From: Cephaloticoccus primus
GTDB taxonomy: Bacteria > Verrucomicrobiota > Verrucomicrobiia > Opitutales > Opitutaceae
Assembly: GCF_001580015.1 (NCBI RefSeq)
Contig: NZ_LSZQ01000052.1
Span: 1 to 64,000 of the forward strand
Direction: 5' to 3'
DNA: 64,000 nucleotides
Shown: piece by piece, positions 29,521 to 38,438 of the stretch
How the letters are laid out: each line of letters begins with the position of its first letter
Position numbering within the stretch: the first letter of the stretch is position 1
The notes under the pieces: model-generated
The model's input: the letters and a program-made list of their open reading frames with translations, nothing else
Told to the model about the DNA's origin: nothing
The model's database searches: none
Program-made: the position numbers and the translations under genes

Positions 29521-30762
29521 TTAAGCCTGTTGCGGCGCGGCGGCGGAGACGCGGGAGATGATGCCCTGCGCCTCTTCGGCACTGAAGCCCGCGTCGATGA
29601 GGTCTCCCGCTTCGACGCCCTCGAAGGCACTGGGCGAGTTGATGCCCATCTCTACGAGCTTCGCGGCGATCACAGCGTCCAGCCCGAAGGTCGAGACCAG
29701 CAGGTCGATCGCGTTTTGCACGGGGTCGTCGCCCTGAGCCTTGAACTCTTCGATATCGATCCGCCAGCCGATCAGGCGCGAGGTCAGCCGCGCGTTTTGG
29801 CCCTTGCGGCCAATCGCCACCGCGAGGTCTTCGGTCGCCACTTTGAGCAGGATGCGGTGGCTGGCCTCGTCGATTATGATGTCGCGCGGTACGGCAGGCT
29901 TGAGCGCTTCGAGCACCATCTCGCGCGGGTCGGCGTAGTACTTGATGATGTCGACCTTCTCGCCGCCGAGCTCGCGGACGATGGTTTTTACGCGGGCTCC
30001 GCGCGCACCGACACAGGCACCCACAGGATCGACCTTGGGGTCGGTGCTGGTGACGGCGATCTTGGTGCGGTAGCCGGGCTCGCGGGCGAAGGACTCGATC
30101 TTCACCGTGCCATCGGCGATCTCGGTGACTTCGAGCTCGAAGAGCCGGCGCACGAACTTCGGGCTGGCGCGGCTGAGGATGATCTCGGGCCCGCGCGGCG
30201 TGGAGTCGATAGCGAGCAGCAGGCAGCGGATCCGCTCGTCGGGCTGGTACTCCTCCCCCGGGACTTGCTCGCGGGAGCGCAGGACGGCCTCCGCCTTGCC
30301 CAGGTCGATGTAGAGGTCGCCCCGCTCGCGGCGGCGCACCGTGCCCGTGATGATGTTGCCCACCTGGTCCTTAAAGTCGTCGTAGATGCGCTCCTTCTCG
30401 AACTGGCGCAGCCGCTGCATCACCGCCTGGCGGGCCGTCTGCGCGGCGATCCGCCCCAGCGTGGAGGGGTCGATCTCCTGCTCCACGATGTCGCCGAGCT
30501 GGGCGCCGGGCTGGAGCGCCTGGGCGCGCTCGATGTGGATCTCCGTCTTGGGGTCGCTCACCGAGTCAACGACCTTGAGCAAGGCCCAGGCATGCATCTG
30601 CCCATTGCGCTCGTTGATTTCGATCTTGAGCTCCTGGCCAGAGTTGACGCCCTTCTGGGCCGCCGTCTTCACCGCGTTCGCGATCGTGCTGATCATGTCT
30701 GCACGACCGATGCCCTTCTCCTTCTCCATGTATTCGAGGACAAATAGTATTTCGCGGCTCAT
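29521..30762 (-). CDS. nusA: Transcription termination/antitermination factor NusA
   Basis: RNA polymerase-binding factor that modulates pausing, termination and antitermination. In 413 aa it has the N-terminal polymerase-binding domain (residues 1-125), an S1 domain around [24 protein letters not shown]1 with [22 protein letters not shown]2 with [19 protein letters not shown], and a short helical tail. The acidic repeats of the E. coli protein are absent, as in many bacteria. rimP, often directly upstream, is not here; a terminator-like hairpin stands in the leader instead. Confidence 0.96.
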   Translation of the reverse strand: MSREILFVLEYMEKEKGIGRADMISTIANAVKTAAQKGVNSGQELKIEINERNGQMHAWALLKVVDSVSDPKTEIHIERAQALQPGAQLGDIVEQEIDPSTLGRIAAQTARQAVMQRLRQFEKERIYDDFKDQVGNIITGTVRRRERGDLYIDLGKAEAVLRSREQVPGEEYQPDERIRCLLLAIDSTPRGPEIILSRASPKFVRRLFELEVTEIADGTVKIESFAREPGYRTKIAVTSTDPKVDPVGACVGARGARVKTIVRELGGEKVDIIKYYADPREMVLEALKPAVPRDIIIDEASHRILLKVATEDLAVAIGRKGQNARLTSRLIGWRIDIEEFKAQGDDPVQNAIDLLVSTFGLDAVIAAKLVEMGINSPSAFEGVEAGDLIDAGFSAEEAQGIISRVSAAAPQQA

Positions 30763-30781
30763 ATGCTTAATTTAAAAAGGG

Positions 30782-30808
30782 AAAAAAAAAGCGGGCCAAA
30801 GGGCCCAC
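30782..30808 (-). terminator. Terminator-like hairpin in the nusA leader
   Basis: Read on the minus strand, GTGGGCC and GGCCCGC form a 7-bp stem with a 4-nt loop, followed by nine T. It lies 20 bp upstream of the nusA start codon. No minus-strand gene lies immediately upstream, so it may be an attenuator that controls nusA or the end of an unseen leader RNA. Confidence 0.6.
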
Positions 30809-30983
30809 TTCTCAAGACTGTTTCGGGAAAGTGAGTGTGTAAAAGAGCGGCGAGGGTATTTTGCGCTTTCCGACCTGTCAAGGAGGCAAGCGCCCCGCCG
30901 GCCCAGAGGGCCTAGCGAGACCCGGGGCGCGGGCCACGGCTCGGCGTTTGACCTGCTGGCGCACGGTGCGTATCCCCCACCCC

Positions 30984-31196
30984 ATGCTCAACGCTCAAAT
31001 CGCCCACACCGCCTTGAGTCTCCCCGAAGAAGACCGCCGCGAACTCGCGCAGCAGCTCATCGAGAGCTTGGGTGACGACTTCGGCATGCTTTCCGATGAG
31101 GAAATCGTAGAAGAAGCCGCACGTCGCTACGAAGAACTCCGCAGCGGAGCAGTCCAAGGGCTGACTCTAGAGGAACACGCGTTCGCAACACGATGA
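30984..31196 (+). CDS. Antitoxin of a RelE/ParE-type toxin-antitoxin pair
   Basis: Small acidic protein of 70 aa resembling the addiction-module antitoxins that pair with RelE/ParE toxins. It has the helical pattern ALSLPEEDRRELAQQLIESL followed by LSDEEIVEEAARRYEELRSG, the toxin-binding stretch in that family. The ATG at 30984 gives the family N-terminus; the frame is open upstream without similarity. Its last codons overlap the toxin gene by 4 bp (ATGA), the usual coupling for such pairs. Confidence 0.82.
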   Translation: MLNAQIAHTALSLPEEDRRELAQQLIESLGDDFGMLSDEEIVEEAARRYEELRSGAVQGLTLEEHAFATR

Positions 31197-31516
31197 AAGT
31201 CATCGTTCATAGACGGTTCACCAGCGAGCAACAACGGGTACAACATGACTACGCGTTGACCGCTTCCAAAGAGGTGTGCCTCCGATTTCGCGAAGAAATC
31301 TACGAGGCAATGAGATCAATTAACCTCGCTCCCAGCGCCGCCGGACACCCGTTGCCTTACCCCAAAAATCCCAAAGTGGCTTACCGCCGCAGGAACCTGA
31401 AACGATTCCCTTTTTTCATCATTTACGCCTACGAACCTGGGCAGCTCGCATTCCTGTGGCTGCTCCCCACCCGCTCTAATCCTGAAAATTGGTTCAAAGA
31501 CCCTCCGTTGCTGTAG
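31193..31516 (+). CDS. RelE/ParE superfamily toxin
   Basis: The 107-aa basic protein has the RelE/ParE fold pattern: an N-terminal strand VIVHRRF, a helical hairpin (residues 12-45), the strand KVAYRRRNLKRFPFFIIYAYEPG, and a final strand with LLPTRSNPENW, where Arg and the terminal Trp region match the family. Members are either ribosome-dependent mRNA nucleases or gyrase poisons; sequence alone does not decide. It follows its antitoxin with a 4-bp overlap and its 3' end overlaps the convergent DUF2851 gene by 23 bp. Confidence 0.85.
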   Translation: MKVIVHRRFTSEQQRVQHDYALTASKEVCLRFREEIYEAMRSINLAPSAAGHPLPYPKNPKVAYRRRNLKRFPFFIIYAYEPGQLAFLWLLPTRSNPENWFKDPPLL

Positions 31517-32741
31517 GCCGCTGTGTGGCGGGTCTGGCCTCCAGCTCGAGGGCCCAGCCGATGAGGCCTTGAATGGCGCCTTGGCAGCCCGGCTTCAAAA
31601 CATGGCTCAGGTCGCGCCGGGCGTTTTGCAGAAAACCGGGCAAATCCCCCGGCCACCAGTGCCACCAGGTCCCGCAAAGCTCGCGGCCCGTACGCAGCGC
31701 CGCGAGCGGCAGGAGTCCGTCGCAAATCAGCGTGTCCAGACGCATGCCGCCAATCGCTCCCGCGCAGATCTGCCCAGCCGCTTGCTCGCGCAACGCGGCG
31801 AGGCCGAGCGCACGGCGTGCCGCTCGCGTATCCCTGCTCATCACCGCTTCGGGCCACTGCTGCGCAAACACGGCGAGGCGCTCGGGCCAATCGGGCGCGG
31901 CAGTGGCCCAACGCGCGTACTGGCCGAGCCGCTGGCGCGGGTGATTTGCAGGCCGCACAGCCCCGCGCGCCCAAGCCGCCTCCTCCTCAGCCAGGCGAGC
32001 CTCGACTCCTGCCGCCTCTAACCCCGCCCAGGTTTTTAGCGGATAGCGCTGGGCGAGGTTGAGCATGGGCACGCGGTTGAAGCGGAAGCCCAGAATTTCG
32101 AGCGCGGTTTGATGACAGGCTTCCGCAAAGCCGAGGCGGCGCACGCGCTGGCCCGCGTAGTGGAGCTTTCGCTGCCAACGCTGCGCGGCATGTGCCTCAA
32201 GCCGCGCGCGCAACTCCTCTGGTGAGAGTCCCCGAAGCGCCTCGGCCAGCGGATCGTGCCTACGCCCCGCGAGCGACTCCACCGCTTCGTCCGCCGCGTA
32301 CTGCTCAAGGTCGTGGTACAGCAGCGGCAGCAGGCAAGCGGTCGCGATCTCGCCCCTCCCACCACTCCCGCCGCGCCTCAGCGTGCGATAGCCCGCAGGC
32401 GGTGGGAAAAGGACGACATGCAGCCCTACGCGATCGTAAGCCGGATCGCGCGCGTGCCCGTGTGCCTCCCAATCGCTCCCGTAGAGGTGCAGCTCGACAT
32501 CGCAATCGAGCGGCGGCGCGCCTTCGCCAATTCGCAAACGCGCGTGCTTGAAATCGGGCCCCGCGAGGTGATTCCACTTCCCGCGCCGCTCAAGCCGCAC
32601 CGGCTTCCCGTCGAGCGTCTGAAGCTGCCGCTGGTCGAAGGCCCCTTGATCCCAGATTTTTTGGAAAAGCCGCTCCGAAAAAATGAAGGGCCCGTAGAGC
32701 CCCTGAGCTTCGGCGACATGGGCTTCGGGGCGCGGCTCCAT
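31494..32741 (-). CDS. DUF2851 family protein
   Basis: Conserved protein of unknown function of the DUF2851 family, found in Bacteroidetes and Verrucomicrobia. Family landmarks are the N-terminal FSERLFQKIWDQG, then LDGKPVRLERRGKWNHLAGPDFKHARL, DVELHLYGSDWEAHGH and LHVVLF. The order PDF, then ELH, in alternating strands resembles the active-site layout of restriction-endonuclease-like folds, but that is only a resemblance and no activity is known to me. The 415-aa length is normal. It is the first gene of a minus-strand unit; its 3' end overlaps the RelE-type toxin gene. Confidence 0.82.
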   Translation of the reverse strand: MEPRPEAHVAEAQGLYGPFIFSERLFQKIWDQGAFDQRQLQTLDGKPVRLERRGKWNHLAGPDFKHARLRIGEGAPPLDCDVELHLYGSDWEAHGHARDPAYDRVGLHVVLFPPPAGYRTLRRGGSGGRGEIATACLLPLLYHDLEQYAADEAVESLAGRRHDPLAEALRGLSPEELRARLEAHAAQRWQRKLHYAGQRVRRLGFAEACHQTALEILGFRFNRVPMLNLAQRYPLKTWAGLEAAGVEARLAEEEAAWARGAVRPANHPRQRLGQYARWATAAPDWPERLAVFAQQWPEAVMSRDTRAARRALGLAALREQAAGQICAGAIGGMRLDTLICDGLLPLAALRTGRELCGTWWHWWPGDLPGFLQNARRDLSHVLKPGCQGAIQGLIGWALELEARPATQRPTATEGL

Positions 32742-32785
32742 GAAGGGGAGAAATGCCGCTCAAAACACGCCGCGCCAAGCCCGCC

Positions 32786-33352
32786 CTACCAAGGCTTAAC
32801 TTCTGGCGGGCTATCCTGCGAGGGCTGCGGCGGCAGCGGCGCGTTTGGCGAGCCGGGCTCAATCGCGCGCTCGCCAAAGCGGTTGGCCCCCGGAGTGCTC
32901 GGGATGAAGCCCACGATGATAAAAATAGCCACCATAGCGGCCACGCCGAAGAACGGAATAAAGCCCGCACAAAACAGGCCGAGGAACAACCAGCCCGACA
33001 GATTGCAGTCATGAAACCGCCGCACGGACAAAGCCATATGGGGAACGAATGTCGCCAAGCTCCATAGATTCGCCAAAGCAAAGAACGTAAGAAACGGCAC
33101 TGTGGGAGTAGCCTCTATGATTCTGTAGAGCATCTCGAGGGGGCCTATGAAAATGCCCTCCTCCATCATCTCGGCTATCTCAGGAGAGAAGAGCACTTTT
33201 GGCGCGGCTTTGTTGAACATCCAAAAGACTGGAAAGAACAGCCCCGCGCCGATGGTGAACGTGAACAAAAACCACCACCAGAACTCCTTGCGGCGGGAGC
33301 GACCGGAAAACCCGGCATAGTTTTTCAACGGGAGAAACATCCATTTAAACAT
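32786..33352 (-). CDS. DUF805 family membrane protein
   Basis: Integral membrane protein of the DUF805 family, function unknown. From ATG 33352 the 188-aa protein shows the family start MFKWMFLPLKNYAGFSGRSR, then KEFWWWFLFTF opening the first membrane helix, LPHMALSVRRFHDCNLSGW-type signature (here FVPHMALSVRRFHD) and two more hydrophobic helices near residues 60-80 and 125-155. The C-terminal 30 residues are Pro-rich and polar. An in-frame start at 33424 would add 24 residues without family similarity. It lies 44 bp upstream of the DUF2851 gene on the same strand. Confidence 0.86.
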   Translation of the reverse strand: MFKWMFLPLKNYAGFSGRSRRKEFWWWFLFTFTIGAGLFFPVFWMFNKAAPKVLFSPEIAEMMEEGIFIGPLEMLYRIIEATPTVPFLTFFALANLWSLATFVPHMALSVRRFHDCNLSGWLFLGLFCAGFIPFFGVAAMVAIFIIVGFIPSTPGANRFGERAIEPGSPNAPLPPQPSQDSPPEVKPW

Positions 33353-33492
33353 GGCGAGCAGGGGACAGAGGCTGGGGGGGAATCCGCCGAACGCATTACT
33401 CCCCCCATGCAAGCCAAAACACAAGCCCTAAGCAAAATCCGCCCCCGAACAGCTCGAGGGCTCGCGTCAAGCCAACAGCAAGGCAACTAAAG

Positions 33493-33529
33493 CACTGCGC
33501 GTGGGCGGGGTCGCCCCACGCGTAGTGCC
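33493..33529. repeat. Minimal mosaic element: two end boxes head to head
   Basis: Imperfect palindrome of GCACTGCGCGTGGGCG and CGCCCCACGCGTAGTGC with a very short loop. Each arm is the end box CACTRCGCGTGGGGCG found at the outer ends of the longer mosaic elements at 4.4, 22.8, 40.3 and 50.1/50.4 kb. It looks like an element that has lost everything between its ends, or the seed form of the family. Confidence 0.7.
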
Positions 33530-33609
33530 CTTTGTTGCCTCCGCGCACAGGCATCCGCCATACGGATGATCTCGCCATCGACCGCGCGGGATCGGAGGCT
33601 GCGCCTCTT

Positions 33610-35217
33610 GTGAAAACAGGCTCTGCTTTTTCCCTCACCAAACTGGTTTTCCTCCCCCTCTTGCTGCTACTCGGGAGCGCTGCGCACCTGGTCGCAGCCG
33701 GAGCCGAGTCGGCGGCGGCTGCCGAGTTTCCGCGCGATCTGGCGAGCTACTCAGTCGCTTCGACTGCACCGGCGGCCGAGATGTGCTCGACGGGCGGCAT
33801 CGGCAGCGTGTGGGAGGTGCTCGCGGCGCGCGCGGCCGAAGAGCCCTTTAACCTCGTGGCGAGTGCGATTTTTTTTCTGGCCGTCGTGCATACGTTTTTC
33901 ACGGCGCGGTTTCGCCGCTGGGCACATGTGGTGGAGGCGCGCCACGCCGCGCGTCAGCGCGAGCGCCCGCGAGTCACCGACAACGATGGCGACGGGCAGC
34001 CCGACGAGGTGAGCTTTGGCGGGCAGGTGCTGCACTACCTTGGCGAGGTGGAGGCCGTCTTCGGGACCTGGGCGCTGGTGCTCTTTGGCGCGGTCGTTTG
34101 GTGCAAGGGGCTCGGGGCGGCGATTCACTATTTCGCGCAGCGGGTGGATTTCACCGAGCCGATGTTTGTGGTGATCATCATGGCGCTGGCTTCGACGCGG
34201 CCCGTGTTGCGCCTCGCCGAGCAGTGCCTGCGCGTGTTTGCGCGACTGGGCGGGGAGACGCCGCTCGCGTGGTGGCTGAGCCTGCTCACGCTGGCGCCGC
34301 TGCTCGGCTCGTTCATCACCGAGCCCGCTGCGATGACGATCGCCGCGCTGCTGCTCGCCAAGCAGTTCTACGCGCTGCGCCCGAGCACGGCGCTCAAGTA
34401 CGCGACGCTGGGCCTGCTCTTCGTCAACGTGTCGGTCGGCGGCACGCTGACGCACTTTGCCGCGCCGCCCGTCCTGATGGTCGCCAGCAAGTGGGGCTGG
34501 GGCATGTCGTACATGTTGGCCCACTTCGGTTGGCATGCAGCGCTCGGGATCGTGGGCTCAAACCTCGTGTACTTTCTGATCTTCCGCCGCGAACTTTCGG
34601 CTCTCGGCACAGCGGTACAGAGCCACGCGCCCACCGTGCGCGAAAACGGGGGCGCACGCGCGGAGTCTGCCGATAGCGAGGAGGTGGCGATTCCTGCATG
34701 GGTCACGCTGGTGCACCTGCTCTTCCTGAGCTTCACGGTGTGGATGGCGCACTATCCGGCGCTCTTTGTCGGCGGCTTTTTATTCTTCCTCGCCTTCGCC
34801 AAAGCGACTGCGCACCACCAGTCGCGCATCGTGCTGCGCGAGCCGATGCTGGTCGGTTTTTTTCTCGCGGGGCTCGTCATCCACGGCGGCCTGCAAGCGT
34901 GGTGGATCCAGCCCGTGCTGGGCTCGATGGGCGAGCTGCCACTGTTTGCGAGTGCGACCGTCCTGACTGCGTTTAACGACAATGCGCTGATCACTTATCT
35001 GGCGACGCTCGTGCCCGACTTTAGCGAACCGCTGCGCTACATGGTGGTCGCGGGCGCGGTGACCGGCGGCGGGCTGACCGTGATCGCCAACGCGCCAAAC
35101 CCTGCCGGCCAGTCGATCCTGCAACGCTACTTCGAAGACGGCATCTCCCCGCTGGGCCTACTCGCCGCCGCCCTGCTTCCCACGCTCATCGTCGCCGGCG
35201 CATTTTTGCTCCTGTAG
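33610..35217 (+). CDS. Putative sodium/proton antiporter (PF07399-type membrane protein)
   Basis: Polytopic membrane protein resembling the putative Na+/H+ antiporter family. The conserved segment LGSFITEPAAMTIAALLLAKQFYALRP and LLFVNVSVGGTLTHFAAPPVLMVA and a later ASATVLTAFNDNALITYLATL show the helix-breaking polar residues expected in the transport core. At least ten hydrophobic helices are visible. I prefer the GTG at 33610, preceded by GGAGG and giving a signal-like N-terminus (KTGSAFSLTKLVFLPLLLLL); an ATG at 33532 is possible but would start next to the palindrome at 33493-33529. Transported ions are inferred only from family naming. Confidence 0.82.
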   Translation: MKTGSAFSLTKLVFLPLLLLLGSAAHLVAAGAESAAAAEFPRDLASYSVASTAPAAEMCSTGGIGSVWEVLAARAAEEPFNLVASAIFFLAVVHTFFTARFRRWAHVVEARHAARQRERPRVTDNDGDGQPDEVSFGGQVLHYLGEVEAVFGTWALVLFGAVVWCKGLGAAIHYFAQRVDFTEPMFVVIIMALASTRPVLRLAEQCLRVFARLGGETPLAWWLSLLTLAPLLGSFITEPAAMTIAALLLAKQFYALRPSTALKYATLGLLFVNVSVGGTLTHFAAPPVLMVASKWGWGMSYMLAHFGWHAALGIVGSNLVYFLIFRRELSALGTAVQSHAPTVRENGGARAESADSEEVAIPAWVTLVHLLFLSFTVWMAHYPALFVGGFLFFLAFAKATAHHQSRIVLREPMLVGFFLAGLVIHGGLQAWWIQPVLGSMGELPLFASATVLTAFNDNALITYLATLVPDFSEPLRYMVVAGAVTGGGLTVIANAPNPAGQSILQRYFEDGISPLGLLAAALLPTLIVAGAFLLL

Positions 35218-35259
35218 GGGAGGGGTGGCCCTGCGCGGGCGGCGGTGGCAGGGTCGTTT

Positions 35260-35649
35260 TCAGGCGGACAGCGCAGCGGCCCATTCGGGCTCCTTGAAGC
35301 CGATGAGGCGGACTGGGCGAGCGGGCCCGCCGCTCGGCCCGCTCTGCTCGCCAATCAGGAAAGGGCGGCGGACGAGATTCCCGTTTTGCGTAAGCAGTGC
35401 GAGCGCATCGGCCTCACTCATCGCGGGAAGCTTTTGCGCCAAGCCCTGGGCGCGGTAGTCCATGCCCGAAGTATTAAAAATCCGGCGCAGCTCCCCGCCG
35501 TAAGCGGCCAGCATTTGCCGCAGCTCTGCGACACTCGGCGGCGTTTCGCGAATCGGATATTCGGCAAAATCAATCCCGCGCGCCCGCAGCCACTTGGCCG
35601 CATTCCGGCACGTGCTGCACTTCGCATAGGTGTAAAGTTTCAGGGACAT
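35260..35649 (-). CDS. ArsC/Spx-family thioredoxin-fold protein
   Basis: Protein of the ArsC-like thioredoxin fold (arsenate reductase/Spx/YffB group), 129 aa. It starts SLKLYTYAKCSTCRN with a Cys11-X2-Cys14 pair, followed by KWLRARGIDFAEYPIRETPPS and a late RRPFLIGEQ strand. The CX2C motif fits Spx- and YffB-like members; true ArsC arsenate reductases of this fold usually keep a single catalytic cysteine and conserved arginines. No ars genes or RNA polymerase context nearby decide the role. It converges with the antiporter gene. Confidence 0.85.
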   Translation of the reverse strand: MSLKLYTYAKCSTCRNAAKWLRARGIDFAEYPIRETPPSVAELRQMLAAYGGELRRIFNTSGMDYRAQGLAQKLPAMSEADALALLTQNGNLVRRPFLIGEQSGPSGGPARPVRLIGFKEPEWAAALSA

Positions 35650-35927
35650 AGGCCCGTCTGGCTAAGCTCCCGCCCCCCAACCGCAAGCCCCGACACTCCC
35701 TTAAAATACCCACTCCCGCCTCCTCAAACCCAACGCACCACACCGCAGAAATCGGGCCCAAAACGCTCGCTCACCCGCAGCGGCTGGCCTGCACGAAAAA
35801 AGGCCGAGGGCGGCGCGGGGTGCGAAAAACTTTGCCACCCGAGAGGCGGAGCGGTGTCCTCTCCCGCTCGTTTTCTCTCAAACTCCACGGTCAAGTTAAT
35901 CCCGCGATTTTTCCCACAATCCAAGTC
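35650..35927. other. Promoter region of glyA and the ArsC-like gene
   Basis: Divergent intergenic region of 278 bases. I see no small gene, riboswitch or repeat element in it. It should contain promoters for both genes but no clear boxes stand out. Confidence 0.4.
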
Positions 35928-37202
35928 ATGCTAAACGCCTCCTCGCTTAAAACTCTCGACCCACAGGTCTACGCCGCCATCGCCGACGAGCTCGCCCGCC
36001 AGCAAAGCCACATCGAGCTGATCGCCTCCGAAAACTTCACCTATCCGGCGGTCATGGAGGCGCAGGGCAGCGCGCTCACCAACAAGTACGCGGAGGGCTA
36101 CCCGGGGAAGCGTTGGTACGGCGGCTGCGAGCACGTCGACCGCATCGAGCAGCTCGCGATTGACCGCGCCAAGGAGCTCTTCGGCGCCGAGTACGCCAAC
36201 GTGCAGCCGCACTCCGGCTCGCAGGCCAACTTCGCGGTCTACACCGCCGTCCTCCAGCCGGGCGACAAGATCCTGGGCATGAACTTGAGCCACGGCGGCC
36301 ACCTCACACACGGCAACCCCGCCAACTTTTCAGGCAAGCTCTACCAGTTCACCCAGTACGGCGTGAGCGAGGCCGACGGGCTGATCAACTACGACGAGCT
36401 CGCCGCACTCGCCCGCAGCGAGCAGCCCAAGATGATCACTGTCGGCGCCAGCGCATACTCGCGGATCATCGACTTTGAAAAGATGGGGCAGATCGCGCGC
36501 TCGGTCGGCGCCTATCTCTTTGCCGATATCGCGCACATCGCCGGCCTCGTCGCCTCGGGCCACCACCCTTCGCCCGTGCCGCACGCGGACTTCGTGACGA
36601 CTACCACGCACAAGACGCTGCGCGGCCCGCGCGGCGGCCTGATCCTCGCCCAGGCCAAGTACGCCAAGGCGATTGACTCCGCCGTATTCCCCGGCGGCCA
36701 GGGCGGCCCGCTGGAGCACGTCATCGCCGCCAAGGCCGTGTGCTTCGGCGAGTGCCTCAAGCCCGAGTTCAAAGCCTACGGCGCACAGATCATCGCCAAC
36801 GCGCGCGCGCTGGCCGCAGCACTCGTCGAGCGCGGCTACAACATCATCTCTGGCGGCACGGACAACCACCTCATGCTGGTCGATCTGCGCGCCAAGTTCC
36901 CCGAGCTCACCGGCAAGGCCGCGCAAGCCGCACTCGATACGGCCAACATCACTTGCAACAAAAACACGGTGCCCTTTGAGACGCGCTCGCCGTTCCAGGC
37001 CTCGGGCATCCGGCTGGGCACGCCAGCAGTGACGACACGCGGCATGGTCGAGGCCGACATGAGCACAATCGCCAGCGCAATCGACCGCGTGCTCGCCGCA
37101 GCCGCCAGCACCGACGCCGCCGCGCTCCCGCAAGTCGCCGCCGAAGTGAAAACCGAAGTCCTCGCACTCACCAGCCGCCACCCGCTCCCCTACTCCCTCT
37201 AA
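35928..37202 (+). CDS. glyA: Serine hydroxymethyltransferase
   Basis: PLP enzyme that interconverts serine and glycine with tetrahydrofolate, the main source of one-carbon units. In 424 aa it shows [44 protein letters not shown] and [13 protein letters not shown] with the PLP lysine at residue 229, the same number as in E. coli. The start at ATG 35928 matches the family; the frame is open upstream to 35820 without similarity. Together with the GcvP gene earlier in the window it implies active glycine/C1 metabolism. Confidence 0.97.
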   Translation: MLNASSLKTLDPQVYAAIADELARQQSHIELIASENFTYPAVMEAQGSALTNKYAEGYPGKRWYGGCEHVDRIEQLAIDRAKELFGAEYANVQPHSGSQANFAVYTAVLQPGDKILGMNLSHGGHLTHGNPANFSGKLYQFTQYGVSEADGLINYDELAALARSEQPKMITVGASAYSRIIDFEKMGQIARSVGAYLFADIAHIAGLVASGHHPSPVPHADFVTTTTHKTLRGPRGGLILAQAKYAKAIDSAVFPGGQGGPLEHVIAAKAVCFGECLKPEFKAYGAQIIANARALAAALVERGYNIISGGTDNHLMLVDLRAKFPELTGKAAQAALDTANITCNKNTVPFETRSPFQASGIRLGTPAVTTRGMVEADMSTIASAIDRVLAAAASTDAAALPQVAAEVKTEVLALTSRHPLPYSL

Positions 37203-37255
37203 AGGGAGGGGAAACGCGAGCCACCACCAGGCGGCTCGCATCGCAGAACCCTCCC

Positions 37256-37344
37256 CCTGCGCGGGGAGCGGGGGACGGTGTCCCCTGCCGTTCAATTTGC
37301 GATTTTGGGCGTGCGCTGCGCGCCCGCCCAAAATCGCAAATTTA
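37256..37344 (+). repeat. Mosaic palindromic element, copy C, left part (cut by IS630)
   Basis: Parts in order: a divergent end box CTGCGCGGGGAGCGG (37258-37272); mini-hairpin GGGGA-CGGTG-TCCCC at 37271-37285; spacer TGCCGTTC; a 49-bp hairpin at 37294-37342 with 22-bp arms (one mismatch) starting AATTTGCGATTTTGGGCG and a 5-nt loop; then the TA where the insertion sequence enters. The rest of the element continues at 38439. Confidence 0.75.
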
Positions 37345-38438
37345 CTCATAAGTCAGAAATATATGAGACATTTGGGTGGTTGAAGAATGATCTGACGAGG
37401 TTGGGGTTGGCTTTGATTTGGGTCAGTTGTGTATGGACGCGCTCGGCCAGTTTTTGTCCGGTGCGCAATGGGCTGCGAGCCAAGCCAGTACGTTTGGCAT
37501 AGCTCCAGACCAGCTCATCGGGGCCCAGGTCGGGCGCGTAGCCTGGCAGAAAATGCAGGGTCAGTTTGCCCTGGAGTTCATCGACATAGCTGCGGGCGGC
37601 GGCGGTCTTGTGCGCGGGCAGGTTATCGAGCACCAGGTGCACGGGGCGCTTTGCGCCTTCCATCATCTTGCGCAGCAGTTGGACAAAACGCTCCGCGTTC
37701 AAACTGCCCTGATAGGTGCTGAACCAAAACCCGCCTTTGCTGTTAACTGCCGAGGCCGCACTGACGGTCTGGCGCTGTCCGGGAACCCGCACTACCGGGG
37801 TTTTCCCCTTGGCCGCCCAGGTCTTGCCATGAACCGAATCGGCCCGAAATCCCGATTCATCCCAGAAGTAAATATCGGCCTTTTGCTGCCTAGCTCCGCG
37901 GGCAATCGCAGGGTAGATCTGTTGCTGCCAGCGAGCCACGGCGACCTGATCGCGTTGATAGGCTCGCTGTAGGGGCTTTTGAGCGCTCAACCCAAGTCGG
38001 GCCAACAGCGTCCCGATACTGGCCAGACTCAAGCGCACTTTGAATTCTCGCTCAACCAGTGCCTGCACCACCGCGCGTGTCCACAAGGCAAAATCAAACT
38101 CATACTGCCGGGGATTGTGACCATTGAGCCAAGTGAACACCTGGCGCTCCTGCCTCGCTGTCAGCTTGCGGGGCCGCCCCGTCCCCTTGCTCGAACGCAA
38201 AGCCCGAACCCCTCGGCCACGCCCTCGGGCCTTCGCTAAAACCCGGTACGCCCAACTGCGGTGAAAACCAAACGAGGCGGCAACAGCACTCGCGGACTCC
38301 CCCTCACGCATCCGCGACAAGCCAACCAACCGCATCTCCTCCAACGCTGAGTGTGAAACACTCCGTCCATCTCTTTTCATAATCACCACCATATAGCACA
38401 TAACTCAAAACACGTCTCCCATATTCCTGACTTCTGTG
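37345..38438 (-). mobile_element. IS630-family insertion sequence
   Basis: The element is about 1.1 kb, contains one transposase gene and is flanked by TA at 37343-37344 and 38439-38440, the target duplication typical of IS630. The inverted ends match over about 25 bp: the left end begins CTCATAAGTCAGAAATATAT and the right end, read inward, begins CACAGAAGTCAGGAATATGG. Removing the element and one TA restores a continuous mosaic repeat, AAATTTAAGG..., matching the uninterrupted copy at 40413-40421. The IS is therefore younger than that repeat. Confidence 0.9.
37346..38380 (-). CDS. IS630-family transposase
   Basis: DDE transposase of the IS630/Tc1-mariner group. The N-terminal 130 residues hold two helix-turn-helix parts (AVAASFGFHRSWAYRVL and the RPRKLTARQERQVFTWL linker region), typical for end binding. 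The catalytic residues are seen in IYFWDESGF, LVLDNLPAHK and DLGPDELVW. The reading frame is complete, with no frameshift or stop, so it may be active. I start it at ATG 38380 (MKRDGRS); in-frame starts at 38392 and 38401 are possible. The stop codon lies inside the left inverted repeat. Confidence 0.93.
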   Translation of the reverse strand: MKRDGRSVSHSALEEMRLVGLSRMREGESASAVAASFGFHRSWAYRVLAKARGRGRGVRALRSSKGTGRPRKLTARQERQVFTWLNGHNPRQYEFDFALWTRAVVQALVEREFKVRLSLASIGTLLARLGLSAQKPLQRAYQRDQVAVARWQQQIYPAIARGARQQKADIYFWDESGFRADSVHGKTWAAKGKTPVVRVPGQRQTVSAASAVNSKGGFWFSTYQGSLNAERFVQLLRKMMEGAKRPVHLVLDNLPAHKTAAARSYVDELQGKLTLHFLPGYAPDLGPDELVWSYAKRTGLARSPLRTGQKLAERVHTQLTQIKANPNLVRSFFNHPNVSYISDL

